Source of the DNA: Ascaphus truei
Lineage: Eukaryota > Chordata > Amphibia > Anura > Ascaphidae
Direction: 5' to 3'
Assembly: GCA_036426205.1 (NCBI GenBank)
Contig: CM071568.1
Coordinates: 118,638,696 to 118,702,695, forward strand
Length of the DNA stretch: 64,000 bases
Made by a program: the position numbers and the translations under genes. This document shows positions 24,100 to 35,158 of the stretch, in pieces. The first letter of the stretch is position 1; each line of letters opens with the position of its first letter. Under the pieces are notes generated by a model, which was given only the letters and a program-made list of their open reading frames with translations, was not told where the DNA came from and did not search any database.

Positions 24100-25100
24100 T
24101 GAGGAACCCAATACAATAAATGTAGAAGGGTATCAAAACCATGCTGTACCAAAATACAGTTCTCCACTAAATACACACTTATAATAACAAATAATTTCCT
24201 TCATTATTCCAACTGATATTACAATCAAAAAGATCAAATGCCAATCAAAAACCTCAAATCACAATCAAACATGCATTTACATTGTATATATGATGATACA
24301 TCTATGCACCATATATCATTCTGCAAATAGAATGTTAACAATAACATTGCAAGCAAATACAGATAACTCCAAACAAATATACTATTGGAACCCATCCGGT
24401 AAACATAAATCAATTACCATCATTAATGACATCCCTAACAATTTACATCATCCCATAAACCATTTAACATTCATATCCCTAAACAATAAACATTAACTAA
24501 TTCAAACCTGCAAACTGAGCAATGTAGCCTGTGAAAATACTATAAAGTACCAACAACCATAAAAAATTGACAACCAAGGCTAACCTGACCTCTAATACAA
24601 CATTCAATAGCAACGGATTACATCTATCTAATTTTAAAGACTTTAAAACATACATTTAAGCTAGATGCATAGTCAAATAATTAAAAACACATCAAATCAA
24701 GCTTTTTAAAACACTATCATTTCTTTACCCTGTATGTATATATCTCTCTAGACATACAACATACATACAGTGGCAAGAAATTATATACCACAGATAATTA
24801 AATAATATGTAACTAAAAGATTTAAAAAAATTAACAAGTTCAATTAAATACATTCTTTAGTTCTACCTACAATTACTTGCCCCCATGACTCCCGTTGAAC
24901 TGGTTACTCACGATCAAAACCAACCAGGCACAGGAACCCATAAATAACAAACCATAAAAAAATAACATTAAACACTAAAATCCAAATCAATCCAGCGGTC
25001 TTCTAATTTTAATACATCTTCACTGTATTCTTCTTTCTTCTATCTTCTTCGGTTCTTCTTCCCATCTTCGGCCACGCCATGGCCTGTCTTCTTCTGTAGG
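24100..25100. other. Foldback loop, no gene recognised
   Basis: AT-rich with TA-rich tracts at 23950-24095 just before it. Short chance frames only. Confidence 0.5.
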
Positions 25101-25109
25101 AGGTCCTTC

Positions 25110-25450
25110 CTCTTGGCGCTGGCTTCAAAATGAGACGACATAGGCCTTTTAAAGGCTATAGTAGGACGTCTACTACCACGGACGTTAACTCTATGATGTT
25201 CCCAAGCCTGAGCCTACCGTACCATGGTACACACGGCCATGTTTCTTTTAATGATGTCATCTTAAAGGCAATTGAAAGCAAAGCCACCATTCTGATTGGC
25301 TGTGTTTCATTGCCTTTAAGTGACGTTCATCATTGTTTATTTTATCGGCCAAAACACATGGTTTTTCACGGCCCAATCAGGGCCGTGGGAACCATATGAC
25401 GAAAATGGACGTCATGGTCTTTAAAAGCCTATGTCGTTCTCATTTTGAAG
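25110..25450. repeat. Imperfect hairpin in foldback loop
   Basis: GCTTCAAAATGAGACGACAT with AGGCCTTTTAAAGGC at 25122-25160 is answered by TTTAAAAGCCTATGTCG and TCTCATTTTGAAGC at 25420-25450. Inner words (AAAGGCAATTGAAAGC / TTTCATTGCCTTTAA) are also inverted. It ends just before the L2 tail. Confidence 0.65.
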
Positions 25451-26239
25451 CAGCACCGATAATATATATATATTATCTACTTGTAATATATATTAATAAT
25501 ATATATATATTGTACTGTATTGATGTCTTTATTTATATAGCGCCATATGACATAGCGCTTCATAGTAGTAATACATGTTGTAAATCGATATAAATAACAG
25601 ATAATATAATAACAGATCATGGGAATAAGTGCTTTAGACAAACATAACATTAAGGAAGAGGAAGTCCCTGCCCGAGGAGCTTACAATCTAATTGGAGTAG
25701 GTAGGGAGAACGTACGAAGACAGGAGAGGGAGTTTCTGGTAAGTGCGTCTGCAGGGGGCCAAGCTTTATGTATCAGGTGTTTCAGAATGATATGTGTCGT
25801 TCGTATGCTTTCTTAAGCAAGTGTGTCTTAAGGTGGGTCTTAAAGATGGATAGAGAGGGTGCTAGTCGGGTACTGAGGGAAGGGCATTCCAGGGTGTGGG
25901 ACAGTCCAGTGAAAAAGGTTTAAGGTGGGAGAGGGCTTTAGATAAAAAGGGGTAGAAAGAAGACATCCTTGAGCAGAACGCAAGAGTCGGGATGGTGCAT
26001 AGCGAGAAATTAGGGCTGAGATGTAAGGAGGGCAGAAGAGTGTTAAAGCTTTAAAAAGTGAGGGGAGAAAATGGAGAGTGAGATGCGGGATTTGATGGAA
26101 GCCAGGAGAGGGATTTCAGGAGGGGGATGCTGAGACAGATTAGGAAAGAGATGAGTGATTCTGGCTGCAGCATTTGGATAGATTGGTAGGGAGACAGGTG
26201 AGAGGCAGGAAGGCCCGACAGCAGGAGGTTACAGTAATC

Positions 26240-26860
26240 AAGACGAGAGAGAATGAGGGCCTGAGTCAGAGTTTTAGCAGTCGAGCATCTTTGTTATATT
26301 GCGGAGGAAAAAGCGACAAGTTTTAGAAATGTTTTGAATGTGAGAGGTGAATGTGAGAGAGGAGTCGAGTGTGACTCTAGGCAGCGTGCTTGGACTACTG
26401 GGTGGATGATCGTAGTTCCAACAGTAATGTGGAAGGAGGGTAGTAGGGCCAGGTTGGGGGAGGAAGTATGAGGAGCTTGTTTAAGCCAAGTTGAGTTTGA
26501 AGGCGATGGAGGGCCATCCAGGATGATATAGCAGAGAGACATTCAGAAACTTTGGTCTGTATAGCAGTGTGTAAGGTCAGGTGTTGAAAAAGTATATTTG
26601 TGTGTCGTCAGCATGAGGTGATATTTAAACCCAAAATATGTTATTAAGTCACCTAGAAGAGTAGGTGTGTACAGGAAAAAGAAGAGGTCCCAGGACAGAG
26701 CCCTGGGGTACACCCCACAGAGAGTAATAGAGGAGGAGGAGGTGTTAGCAGAAGGACACTGAAAGTCGATGGGAGAGGTAGGATGAGATCCAGGATAGAG
26801 CTTTGTTCGAATACCAAGAGTATGGAGAATGTGAAGGTGGTCCACGGTTGTCAAATGCTG
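26240..26860 (-). pseudogene. L2 reverse transcriptase remnant
   Basis: Minus-strand frames include ANTSSSSITLCGVYPRALSW (degenerate GVPQGSVLGP), FFFLYTPTLLGDLITYFGFKYHLMLTTH, where the catalytic YADD has become LMLTT, and TYFGFKYH. It belongs to the L2 at 25.5-29.2 kb and is non-functional. Confidence 0.7.
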
Positions 26861-27850
26861 CAGAGAGGTCGAGTAATATGAGCAGAGTGTAAGACCTCTG
26901 TCTTTGGCAGCAGGGTGTCATCAGTTTTTTAGTGAGGGCTGTTTCCGTGGAGGTGAGCAGTGCGGAGCCAGATTGTAGAGGGTCTAGGAGAGAATAGGTT
27001 GTGAGAAAATGGAGAGCAAGAGAGAAATAAAGACGTTCAAGGAGTTTAGAGGCAAAAGGCAGGAGGGAGACAGGTCGATAGTTAGAAAGACAGGTAGGGT
27101 CAAGCTTGCTGTTTTGAGTAATGGTAGACGTTGCATGTTTGAAGGAGGATGGAAAGGTTCCAGAGCAGAGGGAGGAGTTAAAAATGTGTGTGAGCGAGTA
27201 GGGATTATAGTAGGAGCAAGAGGTTTTAGGAGATGGGAGGGAATGGGGTCAAGAGGGCAAGTGGTAGAGGGAGAGAGTGGCGATCAACAGTGGACACATT
27301 CTCCTCTGAGGTGGAAAATGAGTCAAGGAAGGCAGGAGGAGAGTTAGGAAGAGGTGTAGGATGGGAAAAGAGAAACAGAGGGGATGTTCTGACGTTATGG
27401 ATTCACACCTTTTCCTTAAAATAGCAGCAAAGTCCTGAGCGGAGATGGAGGAAGGAGAGGCAGCTGAGGGTGGTTTGAGTAGAGTATCAAAGACAGAGAC
27501 TGTCGCGTGGGTTAGACTTGTGCATGTTGATTAGTGCAGAAAAGTAGGCTTGTTTAGCTTGCGAGAGGGCAGAGTTGAAACAGGATAGCATAAATTTGTA
27601 GGAAGGAAGTCTGCGAGAGTGTGAGACTTCCTCAGAGGCGTTCAGAGGAACGAGTGGGGAATGCAGCATGCGTGTGTGGGAATTTAGCCAGGGTCTAGGG
27701 TTAGGAAGGGCGAGTGCGGCAGAGAGAAAGTGGGGCATGAAGATCAAGAGAGAGAGGACAAGACAGAGTGTTGTAGTTCCTGACCAGGTTTGTCAGGGTC
27801 TGTAGCAAAGCTTAGAGAGGAGAGGGAGGAGTTGTAACATGGACTCAAAG

Positions 27851-28388
27851 TCAGGTAAGTGAATAGAGCGCAGTGGTTTCTGAGAACCGGGGATAGATGG
27901 AGGTGGAGAAGGGGAGAAGCGGAGATATAGAGAATGAGATGAGATGATGGTCAGAGAGAGGAAAAGGGGAATTGGAGAAAATGGAGAGAGAGAAGTTCTT
28001 AGTGAAAACCAGGTCTAAGTAGTGGCCATCCTTGTGGGCGCTAGCTGCAGTCCACTGTTGAAGGCCAAAAGAAGAGGTTAGAGAAAGAAAGCGGGAGGCC
28101 AAGGGAGAGAGGGTCATCAATGTGGCAATTGAAGTCCCCAAGGAGAAGAACAAGGGGAGTCTGAGGAGAGGAAGAAGAGAGCCAGGATTCAAAGTGAGAG
28201 AGAAAGGCAGAAGGGGGATGAGTAGAGGTAGGTGGGCGATAGATGACCGCCACATTAACAGGGGAGAGAGAGAAAAATCTGGACGTATGAGCCTCAAAGG
28301 AGGGAAAAAAGCAAGAGAGGGAGGAATAGGAAGGGTTCGGTAACGACAGAGAGAGGAGAGCAGGAGCCCCACACTTCCACCCTGCCAT
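27851..28388 (-). pseudogene. L2 AP-like endonuclease remnant
   Basis: Two overlapping frames carry VNVAVIYRPPTSTHPPSAFL and LGDFNCHIDDP, then, after a shift, TAASAHKDGHYLDLVFTKN and LSDHHLISF. GDFN and SDH are the conserved metal-binding and catalytic motifs of LINE endonucleases, which nick the target DNA. The shift between them and missing N-terminal residues make it a remnant. Confidence 0.75.
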
Positions 28389-29401
28389 CAGTGCGCGAGG
28401 AGTGTGGGAGAAGGAAGGCCATCATAGGAAAGGGCAGCTTCCAGAGCAGAGTCAGACTGAGTGAGCCAGGTTCAGTTATAGCCAAGAGAAGCAAGGGAGG
28501 GAGAGAGAGAAAGAAGTCATGCACAGAGAGGAAACTTGTTAGAGAGGGAGCGAGCATTCCAAAGGGCACAGGAGAAAGGGAGAGAGGAGGGAGGGTGGCA
28601 GGGATGGGTATGAGGTTGGAGGGGTTGATACACCAAGAGTAGAGGTTGCAGTTGGAGGCGAGGACGAGCGCATGTAGGAATAAGACAGGGACCAGGATTG
28701 GGAGAGATATCCCAGAAGCAAGGAGGAGAAGCCTGGACAGAAAGAGAATGTGTGAGGAGGATTTGTAGGGGTGTGTTTTAGTGCAGGGGATATAGCTTGT
28801 GTGGTGTCAGAGGACGAGGTAAGAAAGGAGTTCATGTGAACAGAGAAGTGGTTGAAGGAAGGAGAGATGGAGATATATGAATGGAGTTAGAGACTAATGA
28901 GGCTTTTAAAAAGAAGTGCAAATTTGAGAAGAAGTGAAAGTCACAGCAAATATAAATGGTAAAGGCAGCATCACAGCAGTAATGATGCAGTCTGGTATTG
29001 ATGATATCCTCTTTCCAGCGTAGTTCAAATGCAGGAATCAGGGCCAGATGGGGTGTGTCCACTTCTTCCTCACTTCTTTGAACTTCCTTTTAACTTAGTT
29101 GTTAGTTAGTCATGCCACTTATAAGGGCCACTTGGATAGGGCTGCAAGCAGACTAGTGTTCTGACTGGGTTTATATAGGCCTAAAAGTCACCGACAGTGT
29201 TGTTCTGTCTGCTTAATTGCACATCTGAGGCACATTCAAACAAATGGTTTTCTACACAGGGTGTTCCCTGCCTAGGTGGCAACACTTAATTTGATTAGGG
29301 GTAGACAGAAAACAGCATTCAAATATGTTTTTTCCTAGCATTGGATCACTTGCATATACTATATAATACACACAGCAAAGGGTCAATGTATTATATATAT
29401 A

Positions 29402-30070
29402 TTGCATGATGAAGCCAATGTACAAATTCATGGGTGAAGGGTGGGTACGGCCACGTGTGGCTAACCCCTTATTTACCTTTGCAGTTATACCGATATGGTT
29501 TAAGGGGTTCATTGATATCTGAATGTAATTGAGTAATGCTTTGTTTTGGCAATGTTTTTGTGGGCAAGACAAGGATGTTGCTTGCAAACTGAGACTTCTA
29601 TTGATAAGGTCAGTAATACTTAATTATTTGAATATGTAGTTAATGTTCCATAATGGGCAAATAATCATTATCCCTATCTGGATAATAGTTATTTTGCACA
29701 TTTTGTACTGTAGGTGTTGGGGGAGGGGGGGGGGGGGGGGGTTTTCCCCAAGGTATGTGGGTAGGCCTCCCTTGTGGGTAGTGGGTGAGGGTGGTTAGGC
29801 CTCACGGGGTGGGGGGTGGGGTTAGTGTGGGAGGGTATGTAGGCGTCCGAGGGGTGGGGAGGGTGGGTTAACCCCTTATGACTGTAGCGGTTAATAAACG
29901 CTATGGTGATTAAGGGGTTAGGGGACATTTACTTTGGATGTTTTCATGTTGGGTCTGTTTTGCAGCAGCGGAGGGGGCATGGGCAGGATGAAGATGAGGA
30001 TGGCCTTCATTGTAGCAACCGGGAATGGGTAAGTGCTATATGTTTTAATGTATTTATTCTTGTTTATGTA
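29402..30070. repeat. Right 670-bp arm of foldback
   Basis: Complement of 23284-23952. A run of about 22 G at 29721-29742 matches C-rich tracts at the same place in the left arm. Confidence 0.85.
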
Positions 30071-30370
30071 TTTAAATACACAGTGGGTGTATGTTGTTTA
30101 TTGGCAATGTTTATGGGGGCAATTGTCCCAATAAACATGCTATTCTGCCTTAACCCTTCATTGCCTTAGCGGCTATACGCTATGGTAAGAAGCAGCATTT
30201 CTGTATTTTAATAATATTGTGCGGGAGGGGCCCCCTGAGCTGAACCGCATTGATTTGTGGCTCAGAGACCCCCGCTACTGTACTAATATTAAAAATACAT
30301 TAAGTTGCTTCGTTACCGTAGCACAAACCGCTAAGGTAAGGAATGATTGTGTATTTATATATGTGTTTTA

Positions 30371-30640
30371 CTCATAGTGTAGATGTGCAGAGGGTCTCCG
30401 GAGTGAAACCGCTTTGGTTTCAGGTCGGGGACCCCCTGCTTCCCGAGATACAGGCCCCTTTAGGGGGTGCCGGTATCCCTCTGCTTTCTTTATATTCCGT
30501 GGTCACGTGATCGGGACCTTTAAATGCAGAGGGATACCAGCAACTCATAAAGGGGCCTGTATCTCGGGAAGCAGGGGGTCCCCGGACCTGAAACCAATGC
30601 GGTTCAGCTCCGGAGACCCCCTGCACATCTACACTATCAG
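30371..30640. repeat. Near-perfect 114-bp hairpin
   Basis: Left arm 30371-30484 pairs with right arm 30526-30640: for example ATAGTGTAGATGTGCAG, GGTCTCCGGAG and CCTGCTTCCCGAGATACAGG against complements. Only a few mismatches and a 41-base spacer that contains GGTCACGTGATC. It is part of the foldback right end. Confidence 0.9.
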
Positions 30641-30924
30641 TAAAAATGTATTTTAATTAATTTTTAATGTGCTGATGTTTGCGCCGAGAGAGCAGCGGAT
30701 CTCTCTCTGCTGCAAACATAATTCGCCAGGGGACGGCTTCTCGGCAGCTTCTCGCCAGGCAGCCGTCTCGCCACCGGTTACTAGCTATTATTTCAAATGG
30801 TGGTGGCGCATTCATTCGCCAGGGATTCGGCCCTCCCTGCATACAGCGAGGTTAACATGCCAAAAACCTGGCGAATTGAAACCCTGGCGAATGCAATTTT
30901 TTGGCCCTTTCTGCATAGGCCCCC

Positions 30925-31736
30925 AAGTCTCATAACATCTGCAGACCACTCAGACCTCCTGTGAACCAACAGGTGGAGCACCAAACAGTGAGGTAATGCG
31001 CCCTTTCCCACACACAGGCCCCTAAGTGAGGTTGGGGGGGGGGGAGGGGTACACGTGTTACACTATATTAAGTAACCTGATTTTATTTGGCCTGATTTAA
31101 CAGAGTTTAGTGCATTTCTTCAAAAGAGACTTAAAAAGAAAATAAGGTTTGTTTAGTTAATTTTGCTCCAAATTTGCCTTGATATTTCTGCCCTGGGTTC
31201 TTTCCGCAGTATGTTTACAGAGTTGAATATTAGTACATTTGTAGCATGTGATAAAGTTATTGTGAAATTAAACATTTTAAAGTTATTCAAGTGCTTTTTT
31301 TTAAATAGGGTATCATTTTTATTCACACAGTCATGTGCAGACTTTTCTCTGACCTTCTTTTTCAATAACAGTCATTGAAAGAGAAAGAGGAATGATGTGT
31401 GTCTGAGTGGCATGATGCCACAACAGAGACCAATCTTGTAAATGTTTGTAGAACCACAAGAAACTTTAGCTGGTGCACTTGCTTTTTACAGAGCAGCTTT
31501 CAAAACATGGTTTCTTGATAATGTAATTATCTCAATGAGTCATGTACATTTTAGAAAGTAACACCTTCTAAAGCAGGTTATTGCATCTTAAAACCATTTT
31601 TAAAGCTTGCTGGCTTTTATAATTTTAAACTCTTCAGTTTATTTAATAGCCCAAACATTCATGCAGCATGATCATTATAGTTCAGAATCTGTGTGTTCTA
31701 ATTGTATTATAGCCTCCGGCCACTACTCTCCTGTTG
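30925..31736. other. No gene recognised
   Basis: Starts with a segment that may continue the LTR-like sequence broken at 22268; a G run lies at about 31032-31048. The rest is AT-rich with chance frames. Confidence 0.45.
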
Positions 31737-31741
31737 GGCCC

Positions 31742-32326
31742 TGTAACATGGGATTTATCCCTGTTCAGAAAACTTGCCTCTAATCCAGCAGTGTGCTGGT
31801 TAATTGACCAGCACCTGGCTGATTGGAGGTTTGTTAGAGAAAAAGGCTCCTCCTGAGACAGGAAGTAGAGATTCCTGAGCACACACATTGGCTGAAACAG
31901 GAGGGGACAGAGAGGTCTTGAGCAGCTGTATACTGACAGCCAGACAACAAGACAACAAGGGGGAGAACACTTCTAAAACCTGAAAGCTGAAAGTGCCTTA
32001 GGACAAAAAGGCTGCACCAGGACAGCAGAGAAGGATTCCCCTACAGCTACCAGAGAGACAGATAAGACTTTCCTTTCTAAGACTGTTGTATCTCTGCACA
32101 TATCAAAATATATGTTTGTGGGCTGGGAAACATGCTATCTAAAGGGAGTAGTGGACTGCATATGTTTACCTAGAAATACTCCCAAGTGTAACAGAAGCTT
32201 TGTTTGACCCCTTATTTGTATATGTTTGATGATTTTCTTGTGTTAAAGAAGCAGCGCAATAAAAGCCTTATTTAATTTCACCCTAAAACCAGACTCTATT
32301 GCGTACCTCTGAACACGTCTCTTACA
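31742..32326 (+). mobile_element. Solo LTR with perfect 5-bp target duplication
   Basis: The 585-bp unit begins TGTAACA and ends TCTTACA (inverted TGTAA/TTACA ends). GGCCC stands on both sides (31737-31741 and 32327-32331). An AATAAA signal at 32258-32263 sits about 65 bp before the end, as in an LTR R region, which sets the plus orientation. No gag-pol sequence follows or precedes, so internal parts were lost by LTR-LTR recombination. Five-base duplications fit gypsy-type or some endogenous retroviral integrases. Confidence 0.85.
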
Positions 32327-32334
32327 GGCCCCCA

Positions 32335-33185
32335 CAGTGTAAGTCCTGGTAAGTACAGGCAATGTGAGTGGCTAATTCTCTCATGAGGGCCTAGCTTGTT
32401 ATTGCAGCTTGGATGCATTGTTACTGTATCCATGGGCGGGCCTAGCAACAACCAGAGTGTGTCGATCCTTTGGAGGATACTGGTTGGGTCATATGCAATT
32501 ATGTGATGTCTATCAGTATCAGACCTGCCTGTTATGGGGCAAGGTTACAAGCCGATGGGCTTGTATATAACCCCCAAGGTATATACTGACACTCTCCCAG
32601 AAGTAAGGGTCTCTTTTCCCTCCCCCTGTGGAGTGGGTAACAGCTTACCTGTATCCCAGTAGGGGATACTGGAAGAGATCAGGAGGGAGCCTAGATGGGC
32701 CTTAAGATGACCTCCAGGGGATTAGGAAGAACTTTAACTTCTGGCTGTTATGAAAATACAGAATCTGGAACCATCTAACAGTGTGGCTTATTGTCTGGGC
32801 AATAAAAGAGTGTCAGCATGGATCATAATAGGCCTCCAGGATCCTTGCTGACTGGAGGTGCTGCCAATTGAGAAAGGAACACCCTGAAAGCCTGTCCTGA
32901 TTCTCCCCATACCACCATGGAGCAACGCAGAGCCTCCTGGATTTCCAAAAGTTGTGCACTGCACCAGGAATACACAGGTAGTGGCTCAAATCTCACATAG
33001 CGTGGGGGTAAAGGTGATACATAAGCATATAAGAATAGCTTAATTTATCAAGAATAAACAGTACTATTTTATGCTGAGCACCTCATAATGCTGTGGATGG
33101 TTATTTTTTCATTGTGTTTATGCTTTTTTGTTTCTGTTACCTTTATTCAATGAATAATTATTATCAGCAAAATAAAATGGCAATT
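32335..33185. other. No gene recognised
   Basis: Mixed sequence with GGGTCTCTTTTCCCTCCCCC-like and TGCTGACTGGAGG words; no ends, domains or repeats identified. Confidence 0.45.
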
Positions 33186-33407
33186 AATGACTTCAAGAAG
33201 TCATGGTAGCATCCAATGTTTCCGTGCAAAAAACACCTTCATCAGGGATTCAAATATTAACAACCACACCCATAAATAGTGCCATTAATTACACACCACC
33301 TACCTTCCTCCTGATGTGATGTCTCACCGCTGAGTACAAAAGGACCTCCCGCCGAACGCATTGACCATTTCAAAGTGACGTAGTCACATCACAGGTCAGC
33401 TTCAGGA

Positions 33408-33725
33408 TGACGTTACTGCATCGGACAGTGGAGGACAGAGACTGCATCCTACATTGTACAGATGACAACAGGGAAGCATCAGGAGGGAGGATCATCCCTA
33501 TGGCGACATTCTTCCGGATGCCAGGCCCCTGAACGGAGACAGAGCAACACACTGTGCTCCCTCCTGGTGAAATGGCATCACCGCGTCGGATCATAGAGGA
33601 CAGCGACCACATCCCGTGGTATACACATGGCAATGGGGGAGAGTCATGTGTTGAGGGGCATTACCATGGTGACATCCCTCCAAGTGCCAAACCCCCAAGC
33701 GGAGGCAGAGCAGTGCTCTGTGCTA
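33408..33725. repeat. Diverged tandem duplication, about 160-bp unit
   Basis: Two units share in order a CATCGGA/CGTCGGA word, GAGGACAG.GA, ATGACAA/ATGGCAA, GGCGACATTC/GGTGACATCC, TGCCA.RCCCC, GCGGAGRCAGAGCA and TGTGCT. They lie in the 3' untranslated part of the interrupted PLE. Confidence 0.6.
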
Positions 33726-34068
33726 GAAAAGTGAAAGAAAACACACAAATAATAAATGGGAACAGAACTAAATGAAGGTGTTCAACCCCAGCAGGAGGAG
33801 GAACACTGAAAGCAAACACAACAAAGGGAACATTTAGGGAAAATTCAAATGTATGAAAAATGAATATTCTTTGCTCAACAAATTTAATGTATATAATTAG
33901 ATCTTGTAGCAAGGTCAAACATAAGAAAAAATAATGACAAATAGTAAATACAACTTGGTATTTAGAAAATGTAATAAATAAACAACTGGGGGGTCCTGAA
34001 ACAAAAAAGAAAAATGATTAATAGTTGAAAAATTATAAGAAGCAAGTAAGCTCAAGTCAACATTCAGT

Positions 34069-34084
34069 AAAATGAGGCTTAAGG
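34069..34084 (+). repeat. Target-site duplication, left copy
   Basis: AAAATGAGGCTTAAGG, identical to 40792-40807. The bottom-strand nick implied is TTTT/AC, close to the TTTT/AA preferred by L1-type endonucleases. Confidence 0.92.
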
Positions 34085-34225
34085 GAGGCGCATGCGCGAT
34101 GGTGAAGGGACTAGCTGCCTAAGACAGAAGCTCCTACCCCCGCCAAAGCAATAACACATTTACAGGCGAAAAAACACGAGTTTTTCACCCGAAGTTCCCC
34201 CACGCTAACCAGGAAACACACCGAG
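34085..34225 (+). promoter_or_regulatory. LINE 5' untranslated region, probable internal promoter
   Basis: Starts GGAGGCGCATGCGCGATGG, a CpG-rich start with a GCGCATGCGC palindrome resembling an NRF1 site. An internal promoter here is expected of a full-length LINE; activity is inferred. Confidence 0.5.
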
Positions 34226-35158
34226 ATGGCCCCGCCATCCTCAAAAAAGAAAAATACGGGAGATCTGTGGAGATATCTGAGCCGGTCTGCAACCAGGGAA
34301 GCAGGGGCAGAAATGGTGCCCGGCTCCAACGCGGGCTCGGGATCAGAACATGAGGACGATATGGATGAGGCACCTGAGCAACAACCTGTACGGCGCTGCG
34401 ATTTTGACCGCCTATACAATGGTATGAAATCGCTCTTTCGGGCAGAGATTCAGGAGCTCCGGAAAGAGGTGCAGGGCCTCGGCGAAAGAACAGGGACCCT
34501 CAAGGATAAAATGGCGTCTGTCTCCGCAACCGTCAAAAAAGCAGAGAAGCGGACCTCACATCTCCAAACACAGATCACAGAACTGGCTGAACGCCAAGAA
34601 GACTCCGAGAATCGGGACCGTCGCAGCAATGTTCGCATACGCGGTATCCCCGAGGAAATAACCGAGGTGGAAGACTTTATCACCCGCTGGTTGGCAACCC
34701 TACTCCCCGATACCCCTGTGGCGGAGCTCATGATGGACAGGTGCCATAGGGCCCTGAGGAGCAAACCGCTGGCAATTACTTTCGCACCCGTCAAGCAATT
34801 TTCCTGAAGGCACGAGGGGAAGATGCCTGCCGGTTTGAGGGAATCGCCTTACAATTATTTCAGGACTTGTCTCCCTTGACTCTTGCCCGGCGCCTGAAGC
34901 TCCAACCGATCACAAGAATCCTCAGGGACAGAGCCATACGCTACAGTTGGACCTTCACCGTTTGGCTTACTAGTCATTAAAAACGGGAGGGCCATCTCGA
35001 TGAAACACCTGGAGGAAGGGGATGACTTCCTGCAAAGACTGGGGGTGAAAGAAAGTGAGGCACCGGGGCCCCGGAGAGACGCAGAACCGGACAATGAATG
35101 GCGTCAAGCCGGCACCCCCAAGAAGTCCCGCGCGACAAACGAAACGGAGAAAGAATGA
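34226..35158 (+). pseudogene. LINE ORF1 protein (coiled coil plus RRM), frameshifted
   Basis: ORF1p is an RNA-binding chaperone that coats the LINE RNA. The first 193 codons hold a basic, Ser-rich head, a heptad-rich coiled coil (about residues 70-125, EIQELRKEVQGLGERTGTLK onward) and the start of the RRM-like domain (NVRIRGIPEE). A frameshift near 34800 moves the rest to another frame (FLKARGEDACRFEGIALQLF, ITRILRDRAIRYSWTF), and another near 34957 returns it (FGLLVIKNGRAIS...), ending at TGA 35156-35158. Start ATG at 34226 follows no better upstream ATG in frame. Total of about 310 residues is normal for the family. Confidence 0.88.

Larger units (their letters stand above)
25515..29170 (-). 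mobile_element. L2-type LINE, nearly full length but decayed, antisense
   Basis: The 3' end lies at left: minus-strand TTGTAAGCTCCTCGGGCAGG (near 25670) is the L2 tail shared with the SINE at 6.5 kb. Reading leftwards from about 28.4 kb are the AP endonuclease (27.85-28.39 kb), the linker (27.49-27.75 kb, PWLNSHTRML...AKQAYFSALI) and the reverse transcriptase (26.2-26.9 kb), in correct order. Stops and frameshifts break all parts. About 3.65 kb is close to full length for the family. It forms much of the loop of the foldback element. Confidence 0.8.
22269..30923. mobile_element. Giant foldback element (8.65 kb, non-coding arms)
   Basis: Both ends carry the inverted motif GGGGCCTATGCAGA (22269-22282; complement ending at 30923). 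Inside, 23284-23952 and 29402-30070 are long complementary arms. Between arms and ends lie local hairpins and TTAATCACC..GGTTAT..AAGGGGTTAACCC blocks typical of this family, which recurs at 16.0, 18.8 and 63.7 kb. No transposase belongs to it; the only coding traces are of an antisense L2 in the loop. No target duplication could be confirmed, so insertion as one unit is likely but unproven. Confidence 0.6.

Noticed and set aside
23881..24142. Tyr/Ile-rich frames that look like membrane proteins
   Set aside because: Translation of TA-rich microsatellite sequence.
22269..30923. Large virus-like or Polinton-like element
   Set aside because: No polymerase, integrase, capsid or ATPase motif; the only coding traces are from an L2 LINE.
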